A stretch of 44,947 nucleotides of DNA from Chromatiales bacterium. GTDB taxonomy: Bacteria; Pseudomonadota; Gammaproteobacteria; SpSt-1174. A program made the translations under genes and the position numbers. Where the stretch lies: NCBI GenBank assembly GCA_014762505.1, contig JABURS010000029.1, positions 124,178 to 169,124 of the forward strand. Reading direction: 5' to 3'. Within the stretch, counting starts at the first letter, position 1; each line of letters opens with the position of its first letter. Below the pieces are notes generated by a model. The model was not told where the DNA came from. It did no database searches and was given only the letters and a program-made list of their open reading frames with translations. Positions 1-9,106 of the stretch are shown piece after piece.

Positions 1-58
1 ATTCGCCACGCTCGGCCACCGCCAGCAGACAGTCCAGGGCCGCGGCGCGCGGCGTCAC
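1..58 (-). CDS. rsmB: RsmB (16S rRNA m5C967 methyltransferase), N-terminal fragment
   Basis: Only the first 19 codons lie in the window; the gene runs off the left edge. The GTG start (58-56) overlaps the fmt stop codon (57-55) in a GTGA arrangement, implying translational coupling. The visible start, MTPRAAALDCLLAVAERGE, fits the NusB-like N-terminal helix of RsmB/Sun, which methylates C967 of 16S rRNA. The call rests mainly on the conserved def-fmt-rsmB gene order, because too little protein is visible for a motif-based assignment. Confidence 0.7.
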   Translation of the reverse strand, partial: MTPRAAALDCLLAVAERGE

Positions 59-990
59 GAGGGCAGCACCTCGCCGGCCAGGGTACGGCCGTTGAGGAAG
101 TCCCGTACCGCCAGGGGCCTTCCGCCCGGCAGCTGCAGGCGGGTGACGCGCAGCAGTCCTCGCCCGCAGGCGATATCGATGCCCTCGGGACCTTCGGCCA
201 CCACCCTGCCCGGGGGGCCCTCGCCGTCAATGGCCCGCGCCTCCCAGAGACGCAGGGGCTCGCCACCCCGCCGGGTCTGGGCCACGGGCCAGGGATTGAA
301 GGCACAGACCCGGCGGGCGAGGACATCTGCCGGCTGCGTCCAGTCGATCTCCGCCTCCTCCTTGTGCAGCTTCTCGGCATAGGTGGCCTGCGCCGCATCC
401 TGCGGCTCGGGCCGCAGGCGCCCGGCCAGCAGCCCCTCGATGGCCTCGAGCAGGGCCTCGGCGCCCACCGCCGCGAGTTCGTCGTGCAGCATCTGTGCGG
501 TCTGTCCGGGGACGATGGGCACGGTGCGCTTGAGCAGCATGTCGCCGGTATCGAGCCCCGCATCCATCTGCATGATGGTGATACCGGTCTCGGCATCGCC
601 GGCGAGGATGGCCCGCTGGATGGGGGCCGCACCACGCCAGCGCGGCAGCAGGGAGCCATGGATGTTGAGACAGCCCAGGCGCGGGATATCGAGCACCGCC
701 TGCGGCAGGATCAGACCGTAGGCCGCCACCACCATCAGGTCCGGGGCATAGCCGGCGAGCCGGGCCTGCGCCTCTGCCTCACGCAGGCTGACCGGCTGCT
801 CGACGGGGATGCCTGCTGCCTGCGCAACGGTCTTGACCGGGCCGGCCTTGAGCTTGCGCCCGCGCCCGGCCGGGCGGTCCGGCTGGGTATAGACCGCCAC
901 CACCTCGTGGCGGGAATCGATCAGGGCCTTGAGGGCGGGCACCGCAAAATCGGGCGTGCCCGCGTAGGCGATACGCAGGGATTCGGACAT
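55..990 (-). CDS. fmt: Methionyl-tRNA formyltransferase
   Basis: Transfers a formyl group from 10-formyl-THF to Met-tRNA(fMet) in the cytoplasm. The 311-aa length is normal for the family. The N-terminal formyltransferase domain starts RIAYAGTPDFAVPAL and carries the hallmark NIHGSLLPRWRGAAPIQRAI (Asn and His of the active site), followed by the DTGDML segment. The C-terminal OB-like domain ends GRTLAGEVLPS. It lies 66 bp downstream of def, which encodes the enzyme that later removes the formyl group, and its stop codon overlaps the rsmB start. All expected motifs are intact. Confidence 0.97.
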   Translation of the reverse strand: MSESLRIAYAGTPDFAVPALKALIDSRHEVVAVYTQPDRPAGRGRKLKAGPVKTVAQAAGIPVEQPVSLREAEAQARLAGYAPDLMVVAAYGLILPQAVLDIPRLGCLNIHGSLLPRWRGAAPIQRAILAGDAETGITIMQMDAGLDTGDMLLKRTVPIVPGQTAQMLHDELAAVGAEALLEAIEGLLAGRLRPEPQDAAQATYAEKLHKEEAEIDWTQPADVLARRVCAFNPWPVAQTRRGGEPLRLWEARAIDGEGPPGRVVAEGPEGIDIACGRGLLRVTRLQLPGGRPLAVRDFLNGRTLAGEVLPS

Positions 991-1056
991 CGCGAACCTC
1001 GGTGATCTAGGAAGGGCGGGGCCTGGCGGTCTCGCCAGGCCCCGGTCCGGAACGGG

Positions 1057-1590
1057 TCAGATGGCCGCCTTCTCGGTGTTGCGGGGCAGGGTTCCCTGGC
1101 GGGCGGCCTTTTCCAGCTTCTTCTGGATGCGCTGACGCTTGAGCGGCGAGAGGTAGTCGACGAACAGCTTGCCGGCCAGGTGATCCATCTCGTGTTGTAT
1201 ACACACGGCCAGCAGGTCGTCGGTCTCCAGCTCGAAGGCCTGGCCGTCGCGATCCAGGGCCCGCACACGGATGCGCTCGGCGCGCTGCACCGTCTCGTAA
1301 TAGCCCGGCACCGACAGGCAGCCCTCCTCCATCTCCTCCTCGCCGTCGCGGGAGACGATCTCGGGGTTGATCAGGACGAGGGGCTCGTTCTGATCCTTGG
1401 AGACGTCGATGACGATGATCTGCCTCTGGACGTTGACCTGCGTCGCCGCCAGGCCGATGCCCGGCGCCGCATACATGGTCTCGAACATGTCGTCCACGAT
1501 CTGACGGATCTCGTCATCGACCTCGGCGACCGGTTGCGCATGCTTGCGCAGTCGCGGATCGGGAAAATGCAGAATTTCCAGAATGGCCAT
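1057..1590 (-). CDS. def: Peptide deformylase
   Basis: Removes the N-formyl group from nascent polypeptides. The 177-aa protein has all three metallo-active-site motifs: [17 protein letters not shown] (metal-binding Cys) and HEMDHL (two metal-binding His and catalytic Glu). The C-terminus is Lys/Arg-rich, as in the gammaproteobacterial type 1 enzyme. It is the first gene of a minus-strand def-fmt-rsmB operon and is divergent from the LysM lipoprotein gene across an AT-rich gap of about 160 bp. Confidence 0.97.
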   Translation of the reverse strand: MAILEILHFPDPRLRKHAQPVAEVDDEIRQIVDDMFETMYAAPGIGLAATQVNVQRQIIVIDVSKDQNEPLVLINPEIVSRDGEEEMEEGCLSVPGYYETVQRAERIRVRALDRDGQAFELETDDLLAVCIQHEMDHLAGKLFVDYLSPLKRQRIQKKLEKAARQGTLPRNTEKAAI

Positions 1591-1654
1591 AGGGTGCGCT
1601 TTAAATTTCGTGCGGTTTTACAAGTTTTTCTGCTAAAGTTATGATCATACTAGA

Positions 1655-1660
1655 TATACT
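1655..1660 (+). promoter_or_regulatory. Candidate -10 box for the lysM-dprA operon
   Basis: The 1591-1752 gap between def and the LysM gene is distinctly AT-rich compared with its surroundings. It contains TATACT (5/6 to the sigma70 -10 consensus) oriented toward the lysM gene. No convincing -35 hexamer is visible at 16-18 bp. The gap also must hold the def promoter; several TATGAT/TATATC-like words occur on the minus strand. A short hairpin, TAGAC-GCC-GTCTA, lies near 1714-1726 in the lysM leader. Confidence 0.4.
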
Positions 1661-1752
1661 ACTAACAAACCGGTCCAGCCTGCCATGCCGTTTACGGTCG
1701 GCTGCGAACCCGTTAGACGCCGTCTAGCCGCTTCAAGTTTCAAGGGGGATAC

Positions 1753-2886
1753 ATGTTGGCTACGCCCAAGCGCCATCTGGCACGGAAGATTCCGGTCGCG
1801 TTGTCTATTCTAGCGCTGTTTGTCGCAGGATGCGCGTCCGCGCCGACCCCGCAGGCCGAGCCAGCCCCGGCAGCCGCCCCCGCCCCGGCACCGGCCCCCA
1901 AGGTCGAGATCAAACCCAGCGCCCCGCAGGAATACGTGGTGAAGAAGGGCGACACCCTCTGGGACATCTCCACCAAGTTCCTCAAGGATCCCTGGTACTG
2001 GCCGGAGATCTGGCACGTCAATCCGCAGATCGCCAACCCCCACCTGATCTATCCGGGCGACGTCATCACCCTGTTCTATATCGACGGCAGGCCGATGCTG
2101 GCCGTCAACGGCGGCCCGCGTGTCGAGGGCCTGCAGCGCGAGAAGCTCGAACCGACCATCCGCACCGGCCCGGCCGATCGCGGCGACGAGACCGTGCCGA
2201 TCCAGACCATCCACCAGTTCATCGTGCATCCGCGCGTGGTGGACAGGGACACCCTGGAAGACGCCCCCTACATCCTCGACTCCCAGGACAACCGCCTGGT
2301 CTACGGCCCGAACGAAAAGGTCTACGTGCGCGGCATCGAGCCGTCGCAGGCGGTCCGCCGCTACAGCGTCTACCGCCCCGGCCAGGAGCTGCGCGATCCG
2401 CAGACCGGCGAGAGCCTGGGCTGGGAGGCCATCCACGTCGGCGAGGCCCGTCTGCTGCAGACCCATGAGGGCGAGCTCGCCAGCGTGGACCTGGAAAACA
2501 CCGTGCGCGAGGCCCTGCGTGGCGACCGCCTGATGCCCATCGAGGACACGATCACCCACACCTTCATCCCGCACTCCCCCAAGGATCGGGTCGAGGGCGA
2601 GATCATCTCCCTGTTCGATGCCATCACCCAGACCGGCCAGAACCAGGTGGTGGTGCTGAACCGCGGTGAGCGCGACGGCCTGGCCAAGGGCCACGTGCTT
2701 GCGGTGAACCAGGCCGGGCGCACGGTACGCGACAGCTTCGCGCCGCGCAGCCAGCAGACCGTGACCCTGCCGGGCGAGCGGGTCGGCATCCTGATGATCT
2801 TCCGCACCTTCGAGAAGGTCAGTTACGGCCTGATCATGGAGACCACCCGCCCCATCCGCGTGGGCGACACGGTCAACAACCCCTGA
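1753..2886 (+). CDS. LysM-domain lipoprotein
   Basis: A 377-aa predicted lipoprotein that probably binds peptidoglycan. The signal peptide ends in the lipobox VAGC (Cys27). A Pro/Ala-rich linker (about residues 28-55) follows, then one LysM domain (about 60-108: YVVKKGDTLWDISTKFL ... NPHLIYPGD). The remaining ~260 residues match the conserved C-terminal part of LysM proteins found next to dprA in many proteobacteria; its function is not known to me. AAGGGGG lies 5 nt before the ATG. It is the first gene of a run through hemF. Its position opposite def-fmt is conserved in gammaproteobacteria. Confidence 0.88.
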   Translation: MLATPKRHLARKIPVALSILALFVAGCASAPTPQAEPAPAAAPAPAPAPKVEIKPSAPQEYVVKKGDTLWDISTKFLKDPWYWPEIWHVNPQIANPHLIYPGDVITLFYIDGRPMLAVNGGPRVEGLQREKLEPTIRTGPADRGDETVPIQTIHQFIVHPRVVDRDTLEDAPYILDSQDNRLVYGPNEKVYVRGIEPSQAVRRYSVYRPGQELRDPQTGESLGWEAIHVGEARLLQTHEGELASVDLENTVREALRGDRLMPIEDTITHTFIPHSPKDRVEGEIISLFDAITQTGQNQVVVLNRGERDGLAKGHVLAVNQAGRTVRDSFAPRSQQTVTLPGERVGILMIFRTFEKVSYGLIMETTRPIRVGDTVNNP

Positions 2887-2906
2887 CGGCAACAGGCGAG
2901 GGCAGG

Positions 2907-4019
2907 ATGCCCGCCGGACTGACGGACACCGAACTCGCCGACCGACTCGCCCTCTGGCGCGCCCCCGGCATCGGGCCGCGCGCCTTCGCCCGACTCACCG
3001 ACCACTACGGCTCGCTGGCCGCCATCCGCCGGACGAGTCCCGACGCCCTGCTGGCCCTCGGGCTGAACGAGCGCCAGACAGAGGCCGCGCGCCGGGCGGA
3101 TCCCGCCGACGCCAGCCCGGACCTGGACTGGCTGGCCGGCGAGGGCCACCACCTGCTCGCGCGACAGGCCCCGGGCTATCCCCCGCGCCTGGCCGAACTC
3201 CCGGATGCCCCGCCCTTTCTGTTCGTCGCCGGCGAGCCACGGCTGCTGCTCACCCCGCAGCTGGCCATCGTCGGCAGCCGCAGTCCGACGCCGGGCGGGC
3301 GCGATACCGCCCACGACTTCGCCCGCCACCTGGCCGCGAACGGGCTCACCATCACCAGCGGGCTGGCGCTCGGCATCGACGCCGCCGCCCACCGTGGCGC
3401 CCTGGCAGCCCCCGGCCTCACCATCGCGGTGGCGGCCACCGGCCTCGATCGGGTCTATCCCTCGCAGCACCGGGCACTGGCCCACGAGATCGCCGAGCAG
3501 GGTGCGCTGGTCTCCGAGTTCAGCATCGGCACCGGTACGCGTGCCGAGCACTTCCCGCGCCGCAACCGCATCATCAGCGGTCTGTCCCTCGGCACCCTGG
3601 TGGTGGAGGCCGCCCTCAAGAGTGGCTCGCTCATCACCGCCCGGCTGGCCGCCGAGCAGGGCCGCGAGGTCTTCGCCATCCCCGGCTCCATCCACAACCC
3701 GCTGGCACGCGGCTGCCACCGGCTGATCCGCGAGGGGGCCAAGCTGGTGGAGCAGGCCCGCGACATCCTCGAGGAGCTCGACCTGCGCCCCGTTGACCCG
3801 CCGCTGGCGTCAGAACCACCACCCGATGTTGAACTCGACGCCGAGTATCACCACTTATTAATGTGTATGGGGTATGATCCCGTCCCCATTGACACCCTCG
3901 TCCAGCGCAGCGGATTGACCACGGAAGCCGTTTCCTCCATGCTGCTGGTACTCGAATTGCGCAACCTGGTGGCGTCGCTGGACGGAGGGCGCTACGAGCG
4001 AATCAAGCCAAGAGATTGA
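2907..4019 (+). CDS. dprA: DNA-processing protein DprA (Smf)
   Basis: Loads RecA on incoming single-stranded DNA during natural transformation. The 370-aa protein has the usual three parts: N-terminal helix-hairpin-helix region (about 10-75), Rossmann-like ssDNA-binding core with GSRSPTPGGRDTA and SGLALGIDAAAHRGAL (about 120-290), and a C-terminal winged-helix domain (about 310-365). It starts 20 bp after the LysM gene; its stop lies 2 bp before the smg ATG. Together with comF (15316) it hints at DNA-uptake capacity, although no uptake machinery is in the window. Confidence 0.96.
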   Translation: MPAGLTDTELADRLALWRAPGIGPRAFARLTDHYGSLAAIRRTSPDALLALGLNERQTEAARRADPADASPDLDWLAGEGHHLLARQAPGYPPRLAELPDAPPFLFVAGEPRLLLTPQLAIVGSRSPTPGGRDTAHDFARHLAANGLTITSGLALGIDAAAHRGALAAPGLTIAVAATGLDRVYPSQHRALAHEIAEQGALVSEFSIGTGTRAEHFPRRNRIISGLSLGTLVVEAALKSGSLITARLAAEQGREVFAIPGSIHNPLARGCHRLIREGAKLVEQARDILEELDLRPVDPPLASEPPPDVELDAEYHHLLMCMGYDPVPIDTLVQRSGLTTEAVSSMLLVLELRNLVASLDGGRYERIKPRD

Positions 4020-4021
4020 TA

Positions 4022-4495
4022 ATGAAGGAAAATGTCCTGGATGTACTGATGTACCTCTTCGAGAATTACGTCGACGAGGACACGGACATCGAGCCGGACC
4101 GCGACTACCTGCATGCGCAGCTGTCGGACGCGGGCTTCCGGCATCACGAGATCGACAAGGCCTTCGACTGGCTGGAAGGGCTCGCCTCGCAACCCGAAGA
4201 AGACACGCTGGCGCCGGTGGGCGATGGCCCGCGGGTACTGTCGCGCCAGGAAGAACACCGGCTGGACCCGGCCTCCCGCAGCTTCCTGCTCACCATGGAA
4301 CAGCGCGGGGTCCTCGACCCCACGGCACGCGAACGCGTGCTGGAGCGGGTCATGGCCCTGGAGAGCGAAGAGGTCGACCTCGAACAGCTGCAATGGGTGG
4401 TCATGATGGTGCTGTTCAACCAGCCCGGCCAGGAAACCGCCTACAGCTGGCTCGAGGAGATGGTCTTTGACGACGTCGCCCCTCGCCTCCACTGA
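4022..4495 (+). CDS. smg: Smg family protein (DUF494)
   Basis: A 157-aa acidic protein of the Smg/DUF494 family, conserved beside dprA and topA in gammaproteobacteria but of unknown biochemical function. The ATG at 4022 is preferred over an in-frame TTG at 4016: the family begins MKENVLDVLMYLFENY, exactly as here, and the TTG overlaps the dprA stop. The protein is Glu/Asp-rich and predicted helical, with no cysteines or membrane segments. Confidence 0.92.
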   Translation: MKENVLDVLMYLFENYVDEDTDIEPDRDYLHAQLSDAGFRHHEIDKAFDWLEGLASQPEEDTLAPVGDGPRVLSRQEEHRLDPASRSFLLTMEQRGVLDPTARERVLERVMALESEEVDLEQLQWVVMMVLFNQPGQETAYSWLEEMVFDDVAPRLH

Positions 4496-4516
4496 CCGCA
4501 AAGACACAGGGGCGGC

Positions 4517-6940
4517 ATGAGCAAAAACCTCGTCATTGTTGAATCGCCCGCCAAGGGCAAGACCATCGAGAAGTACCTGGGCAAGGATTACACCGTCATG
4601 GCCTCCTATGGCCATGTCCGCGACCTGGTGCCCAAGGAAGGCGCGGTGGACCCGGCGCACGACTTCGCCATGAAGTACGACGTCATCGAACGCAACGAGA
4701 AGCACGTCGACGCCATCGCGAAGAAGCTCAAGCAGGCCGACGCCCTCTACCTGGCGACTGACCCCGACCGCGAGGGCGAGGCCATCTCCTGGCATCTCTA
4801 CGAACTCCTCAAGGAGCGCGGCCTGCTGGAAGACAAGCAGGTGCACCGGGTGGTCTTCCACGAGATCACCCAGCGCGCCGTGAAGGAGGCCATCGAACAC
4901 CCCAGGGGGCTCTCCCACGCCCTGGTCGACGCCCAGCAGGCACGCCGCGCCCTGGACTACCTGGTCGGCTTCAACCTCTCACCCCTGCTGTGGAAGAAGA
5001 TCCGCCGCGGGCTCTCCGCCGGCCGCGTGCAAAGCCCGGCCCTGCGCATGATCTGCGAGCGCGAGGAGGAGATCGAGGCCTTCAGGAGCCAGGAATACTG
5101 GACCATCGAGGCCGATGCCGCGAAGGAAGGCCAGCCCTTCAACGCCAAGCTGAACCTGCTCGAGGGAAAGAAGCTGGAGCAGTTCGACATCACCAGCGAG
5201 ACCCAGGCCCGCAGCACCCACGACCGGCTCATCCAGGCCGGGGCCGGCAAGCTCACGGTGGAGAAGGTCGAGCGCAAGCAGCGCCGCCGCAACCCGGCCG
5301 CGCCGTTCACCACCTCCACCCTGCAGCAGGAGGCCTCGCGCAAGCTGGGCTTTTCCGCCAGCCGCACCATGCGTACGGCCCAGCAGCTGTACGAGGGCAT
5401 TGACCTGGGCGGATCGGGCACCACCGGTCTGATCACCTACATGCGTACCGACTCGGTCAACCTGGCCCAGGAGGCCCTGGACGAGCTGCGCGCGCTGATC
5501 GTCCAGCGCTACGGCAAGGACAAGCTCCCGGACGCGCCGCGCCTCTACAAGACCAAGTCGAAGAATGCCCAGGAGGCCCACGAGGCGATCCGCCCGACCT
5601 CGGCCCACCGGGCTCCGGAAGACGTCAAGCAGTACCTCTCGCGCGACCAGCTGCGGCTCTACGAGCTCGTCTGGAAGCGCACCGTCGCCTGCCAGATGAT
5701 CCACGCCACCATGGACACGGTGGCCATCGACCTGGCCTGTGGCGAGGGCAACCTGTTCCGTGCCACGGGCTCCACGGTGGTGGACCCGGGCTTCATGGCC
5801 GTCTACCTCGAGGACCGCGACGACGCCAGCACCCCGGACGACAACGAGGACCGCCTGCTGCCGGACTTCACCGAAGGCGAGCAGGTCGAGCTCCTGGCCA
5901 TCCGTACCGAACAGCACTTCACCGAGCCGCCGCCGCGCTATACCGAGGCGAGCCTGGTCAAGGCCCTGGAGGAGCACGGCATCGGCCGCCCCTCCACCTA
6001 TGCCTCCATCATCTCCACCCTGCAGAACCGCGAATACGTGGAACTGGACAACCGGCGCTTTTTCCCGACAGAAGTCGGCAAGATCGTCAACAAGTTCCTC
6101 ACGAAACACTTCACCAAGTACGTCGACTACGACTTCACGGCGCACTTCGAGGACGAGCTCGACGAGATCTCGCGCGGGGAGAAGGACTGGATCCCGGTGA
6201 TGCGCGAGTTCTGGGACCCCTTCAAGGAACTGGTGGAGGACAAGGAGCAGTCGGTCACGCGCGAGGAGGCCGTACAGGCCCGCGAGATCGGCACCGACCC
6301 CGAGACCGGCAAGCCCGTGTCCGTGCGCATGGGCCGCTACGGGCCCTTCGTGCAGATCGGCACCCGCGACGACGAGGAGAAGCCCCGCTTCGCCGGCCTG
6401 CGCCCGGGCCAGAAGATGGACAGCATCACGCTGGACGAGGCCCTGGCACTGTTCGATCTGCCCCGCGAGCTGGGCGAGACGCCGGAAGGCGAACCGGTGC
6501 TGGTCAACATCGGGCGTTTCGGCCCCTACGTGAAGTACGGCAGCAAGTACGTCTCCATCAAGGCCCCGGACGATCCCTACACCATCGACCTGCCCCGCGC
6601 CCTGGAGCTGATCCAGGAAAAGAAGATCGCCGACGCCAACCGCATCATCCGCGTCTTCGAGGACGAGGGCATCCAGGTGCTGAACGGGCGCTACGGCCCC
6701 TACATCACCGATGGCGAGAAGAATGCCCGCATCCCCAAGGACCGCGACCCCAAGTCGCTGTCGCTCGAGGAATGCCAGAAACTGCTGGCCGAGGCCCCGG
6801 TGAAGAAGCGCCGCGGTGCCGTGAAGAAAAAGGCCGCGGCCAAGAAGAAGGCCGCCCCGAAAAAGAAGGCGGCCGCAAAGAAGAAGCGGTCGGTGAAAAA
6901 GAAATCCGTGAAAAAGGCGGCCAAGAAGAGCGCCAGCTGA
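4517..6940 (+). CDS. topA: DNA topoisomerase I with Lys-rich tail
   Basis: Type IA topoisomerase (807 aa) that relaxes negative supercoils. The TOPRIM domain carries VIVESPAKGKTIEKYLG and DPDREGEAISWHL. The active-site Tyr lies in GLITYMRTDSVNLA. C-terminal Topo_C repeats follow (MGRYGPFVQIG, IGRFGPYVKYG, NGRYGPYIT). Unlike E. coli TopA, no Cys4 zinc ribbons are present. Instead the last ~45 residues are almost only Lys, Ala and Arg (KKRRGAVKKKAAAKKK...), a histone H1-like tail seen in other zinc-ribbon-less TopA proteins and presumably DNA-binding. It starts 21 bp after smg. Confidence 0.97.
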   Translation: MSKNLVIVESPAKGKTIEKYLGKDYTVMASYGHVRDLVPKEGAVDPAHDFAMKYDVIERNEKHVDAIAKKLKQADALYLATDPDREGEAISWHLYELLKERGLLEDKQVHRVVFHEITQRAVKEAIEHPRGLSHALVDAQQARRALDYLVGFNLSPLLWKKIRRGLSAGRVQSPALRMICEREEEIEAFRSQEYWTIEADAAKEGQPFNAKLNLLEGKKLEQFDITSETQARSTHDRLIQAGAGKLTVEKVERKQRRRNPAAPFTTSTLQQEASRKLGFSASRTMRTAQQLYEGIDLGGSGTTGLITYMRTDSVNLAQEALDELRALIVQRYGKDKLPDAPRLYKTKSKNAQEAHEAIRPTSAHRAPEDVKQYLSRDQLRLYELVWKRTVACQMIHATMDTVAIDLACGEGNLFRATGSTVVDPGFMAVYLEDRDDASTPDDNEDRLLPDFTEGEQVELLAIRTEQHFTEPPPRYTEASLVKALEEHGIGRPSTYASIISTLQNREYVELDNRRFFPTEVGKIVNKFLTKHFTKYVDYDFTAHFEDELDEISRGEKDWIPVMREFWDPFKELVEDKEQSVTREEAVQAREIGTDPETGKPVSVRMGRYGPFVQIGTRDDEEKPRFAGLRPGQKMDSITLDEALALFDLPRELGETPEGEPVLVNIGRFGPYVKYGSKYVSIKAPDDPYTIDLPRALELIQEKKIADANRIIRVFEDEGIQVLNGRYGPYITDGEKNARIPKDRDPKSLSLEECQKLLAEAPVKKRRGAVKKKAAAKKKAAPKKKAAAKKKRSVKKKSVKKAAKKSAS

Positions 6941-6952
6941 GCCTGCCCGGCC

Positions 6953-7516
6953 GTGATCCGCACCGACGACATCGAACGCGCCGCCGCCCTGATTCGCGAG
7001 GGCGGCATCCTCGCCTACCCCACCGAGGCCGTCTATGGCCTGGGCTGTGACCCGGCCAACGAGGCGGCGGTGCGCCGCCTGCTGGCGCTCAAGCAGCGCC
7101 CCGAGGGCAAGGGCCTGATCCTGCTGGCCGCCGACCTCGAGCAGCTCGCCCCCTACATCACCCCGCTCACCGAGACCCTGCGGGCGCGCATCCTGCCGAC
7201 CTGGCCCGGGCCCGTCACCTGGGTGGTGCCCACGCCAGCGACCACCCCGCGCTGGCTGCGCGGCGAGCACGACAGCATCGCGGTGCGCGTCACCAGCCAC
7301 CCCGTCGCCAGCGCCCTCTGCGCGGCCGCCGGCACGGCGCTGGTCTCCACCAGCGCCAACCTGGCCGGCCAGTCGCCGGCGCGCTCGGCCGCCGAGGTCA
7401 CGGAGGCCCTCGGCGAGGCCGTGGACCTCATCCTCGACGCCCCCACCGGTGGGCTCGACCGCCCCACCGAGATTCGCGATGCCCGGGACGGTACAATCCT
7501 GCGTCCCGGCCAGTAA
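6953..7516 (+). CDS. tsaC: Threonylcarbamoyl-AMP synthase TsaC
   Basis: Makes threonylcarbamoyl-AMP from Thr, bicarbonate and ATP, the first step of t6A37 tRNA modification. The 187-aa single YrdC/Sua5 domain equals the E. coli length. Motifs include GGILAYPTEAVYGLGCD near the N-terminus, LKQRPEGKGLILL, and the STSANLAGQSPA segment near residue 125. The start is a GTG 12 bp after the topA stop. The order topA/dprA-tsaC-hemF is common in gammaproteobacteria. Confidence 0.94.
   Translation: MIRTDDIERAAALIREGGILAYPTEAVYGLGCDPANEAAVRRLLALKQRPEGKGLILLAADLEQLAPYITPLTETLRARILPTWPGPVTWVVPTPATTPRWLRGEHDSIAVRVTSHPVASALCAAAGTALVSTSANLAGQSPARSAAEVTEALGEAVDLILDAPTGGLDRPTEIRDARDGTILRPGQ
7492..7497 (+). 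promoter_or_regulatory. Candidate -10 element upstream of hemF
   Basis: TACAAT (5/6 to TATAAT) sits inside the 3' end of tsaC, 49 bp before the hemF ATG. No good -35 hexamer is visible at 17 bp, so this may be a weak or activator-dependent internal promoter. Confidence 0.25.
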
Positions 7517-8455
<939 letters not shown>

Positions 8456-8467
8456 GAGCGGCCCGAA

Positions 8468-8502
8468 ACGCAAGACGCCCGGCATCGCCGGGCGTCCTGC
8501 GT
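8468..8502. terminator. Bidirectional hairpin between hemF and the HvfA-like gene
   Basis: ACGCA and GACGCCCGGC pair with GCCGGGCGTC and TGCGT around an ATC triloop, with one A/C mismatch, giving a 15-bp stem. It lies between the convergent hemF and hvfA-like genes. There is no clear T-tract, so it may terminate both transcripts inefficiently or protect 3' ends. Confidence 0.65.
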
Positions 8503-8519
8503 GAGGCTCCTGCCAACGG

Positions 8520-8867
8520 CTAGCGATTGCCGCCGCACTTGCCCTCCTGGGCCTTGTCCTGCTGCATGGCGCCACCGCACTTGCCCTCGCCGCACTTGCC
8601 TTCCTGCGCCTTCTCCTTTTGCATGGCGCCACCGCACTTGCCCTCGCCGCACTTGCCTTCCTGGGCCTTGTCCTGCTGCATGGCGCCACCGCACTTGCCC
8701 TCGCCGCAGCGGCCCTCGCCGTGGGCATCGGCCACCATGTAGCCCTCGCCCAGATCGCTCAGGGCGAAGGGATTGGCATCGGCCGCCACCGCCTGGCCGG
8801 CCAGCGAGCCGGTAAAGGTGGCGCCCAGGGTCAGGGCCAGGGATTTCATCGCCGTCTTGTCACGCAT
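8520..8867 (-). CDS. HvfA-like EGKCG-repeat peptide (candidate metallophore RiPP precursor)
   Basis: About 115 aa. A Sec signal peptide (MKSLALTLGATFTGSLAGQAVA) is followed by the short conserved leader ADANPFALSDLGEGYMVAD. A low-complexity tail then carries one EGRCG and six EGKCG motifs separated by GGAMQ(Q/K)(D/E)KAQ linkers. This is the architecture of HvfA-family precursors, whose EGKCG motifs are modified by an MNIO enzyme (HvfB/DUF692) with partner HvfC to give copper-binding peptides. Neither partner is encoded nearby, so it is an orphan here. The ATG at 8867 is preferred over 8876 because AAGGA then sits 8 nt upstream; at 8876 it would abut the start codon. Confidence 0.85.
   Translation of the reverse strand: MRDKTAMKSLALTLGATFTGSLAGQAVAADANPFALSDLGEGYMVADAHGEGRCGEGKCGGAMQQDKAQEGKCGEGKCGGAMQKEKAQEGKCGEGKCGGAMQQDKAQEGKCGGNR
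8545..8720 (-). repeat. 57-bp in-frame tandem repeats in the HvfA-like gene
   Basis: About three near-identical copies of a 57-bp unit encode 19 residues each (pattern EGKCG-EGKCG-GAMQxxKAQ). The near identity at DNA level, including synonymous positions, points to recent unit duplication or gene conversion; copy number could vary between strains. Confidence 0.8.
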
Positions 8868-8961
8868 GAGACTCATCCTTCTCGTTCAGTGGGTTGACCA
8901 GTATCGCGGCCGAGGGGGCCTGCAACGCGGATTCTATGGGTATTGCGACCCCGACGACAGG

Positions 8962-8980
8962 GCGGGGGTTCCTCGCACCC
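8962..8980. other. Hairpin in the regulatory gap between hvfA-like gene and arsR
   Basis: The 8868-9106 gap holds no gene. It contains GGGGGT-N7-ACCCCC, a 6-bp perfect inverted repeat about 95 bp upstream of the HvfA-like start. It could be part of the HvfA leader or an operator. No convincing promoter hexamers were found here. Confidence 0.4.
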
Positions 8981-9065
8981 CCAGAATGAATGGGTTATCC
9001 TCTGGACGATCTTGCGTTCCGCGTTGACCGCGGCCATGGCAGGAAGCATGTCAGGGACGACGGTG

Positions 9066-9081
9066 CGCGACGCATGTCGCG
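9066..9081. promoter_or_regulatory. Candidate ArsR-type operator palindrome
   Basis: CGCGACGCATGTCGCG has perfect 6-bp arms around GCAT and lies 26-41 bp upstream of the ArsR-rhodanese ATG. ArsR-family repressors commonly bind such inverted repeats near their own promoters, so autoregulation is likely. A second GCATGTC word occurs about 27 bp upstream. Confidence 0.4.
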
Positions 9082-9106
9082 ATGTTGCTTAAGGAAGGAG
9101 CACGAC

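Noticed and set aside
4979..7300. Very long minus-strand open frame (773 codons) opposite topA and tsaC
   Set aside because: High-G+C shadow frame; low-complexity Leu/Ala/Gly/His composition without domains, while the opposite strand encodes complete topA and tsaC.
8520..8745. Regular repeats suggestive of a small CRISPR array
   Set aside because: The repeats are in frame, contiguous and encode EGKCG motifs; there are no variable spacers.
8940..8990. ECF-sigma-like GGAACC motif upstream of the HvfA-like gene
   Set aside because: GGAACC occurs on the minus strand but no convincing -10 partner at 16-17 bp; it is also part of the GGGGGT hairpin.
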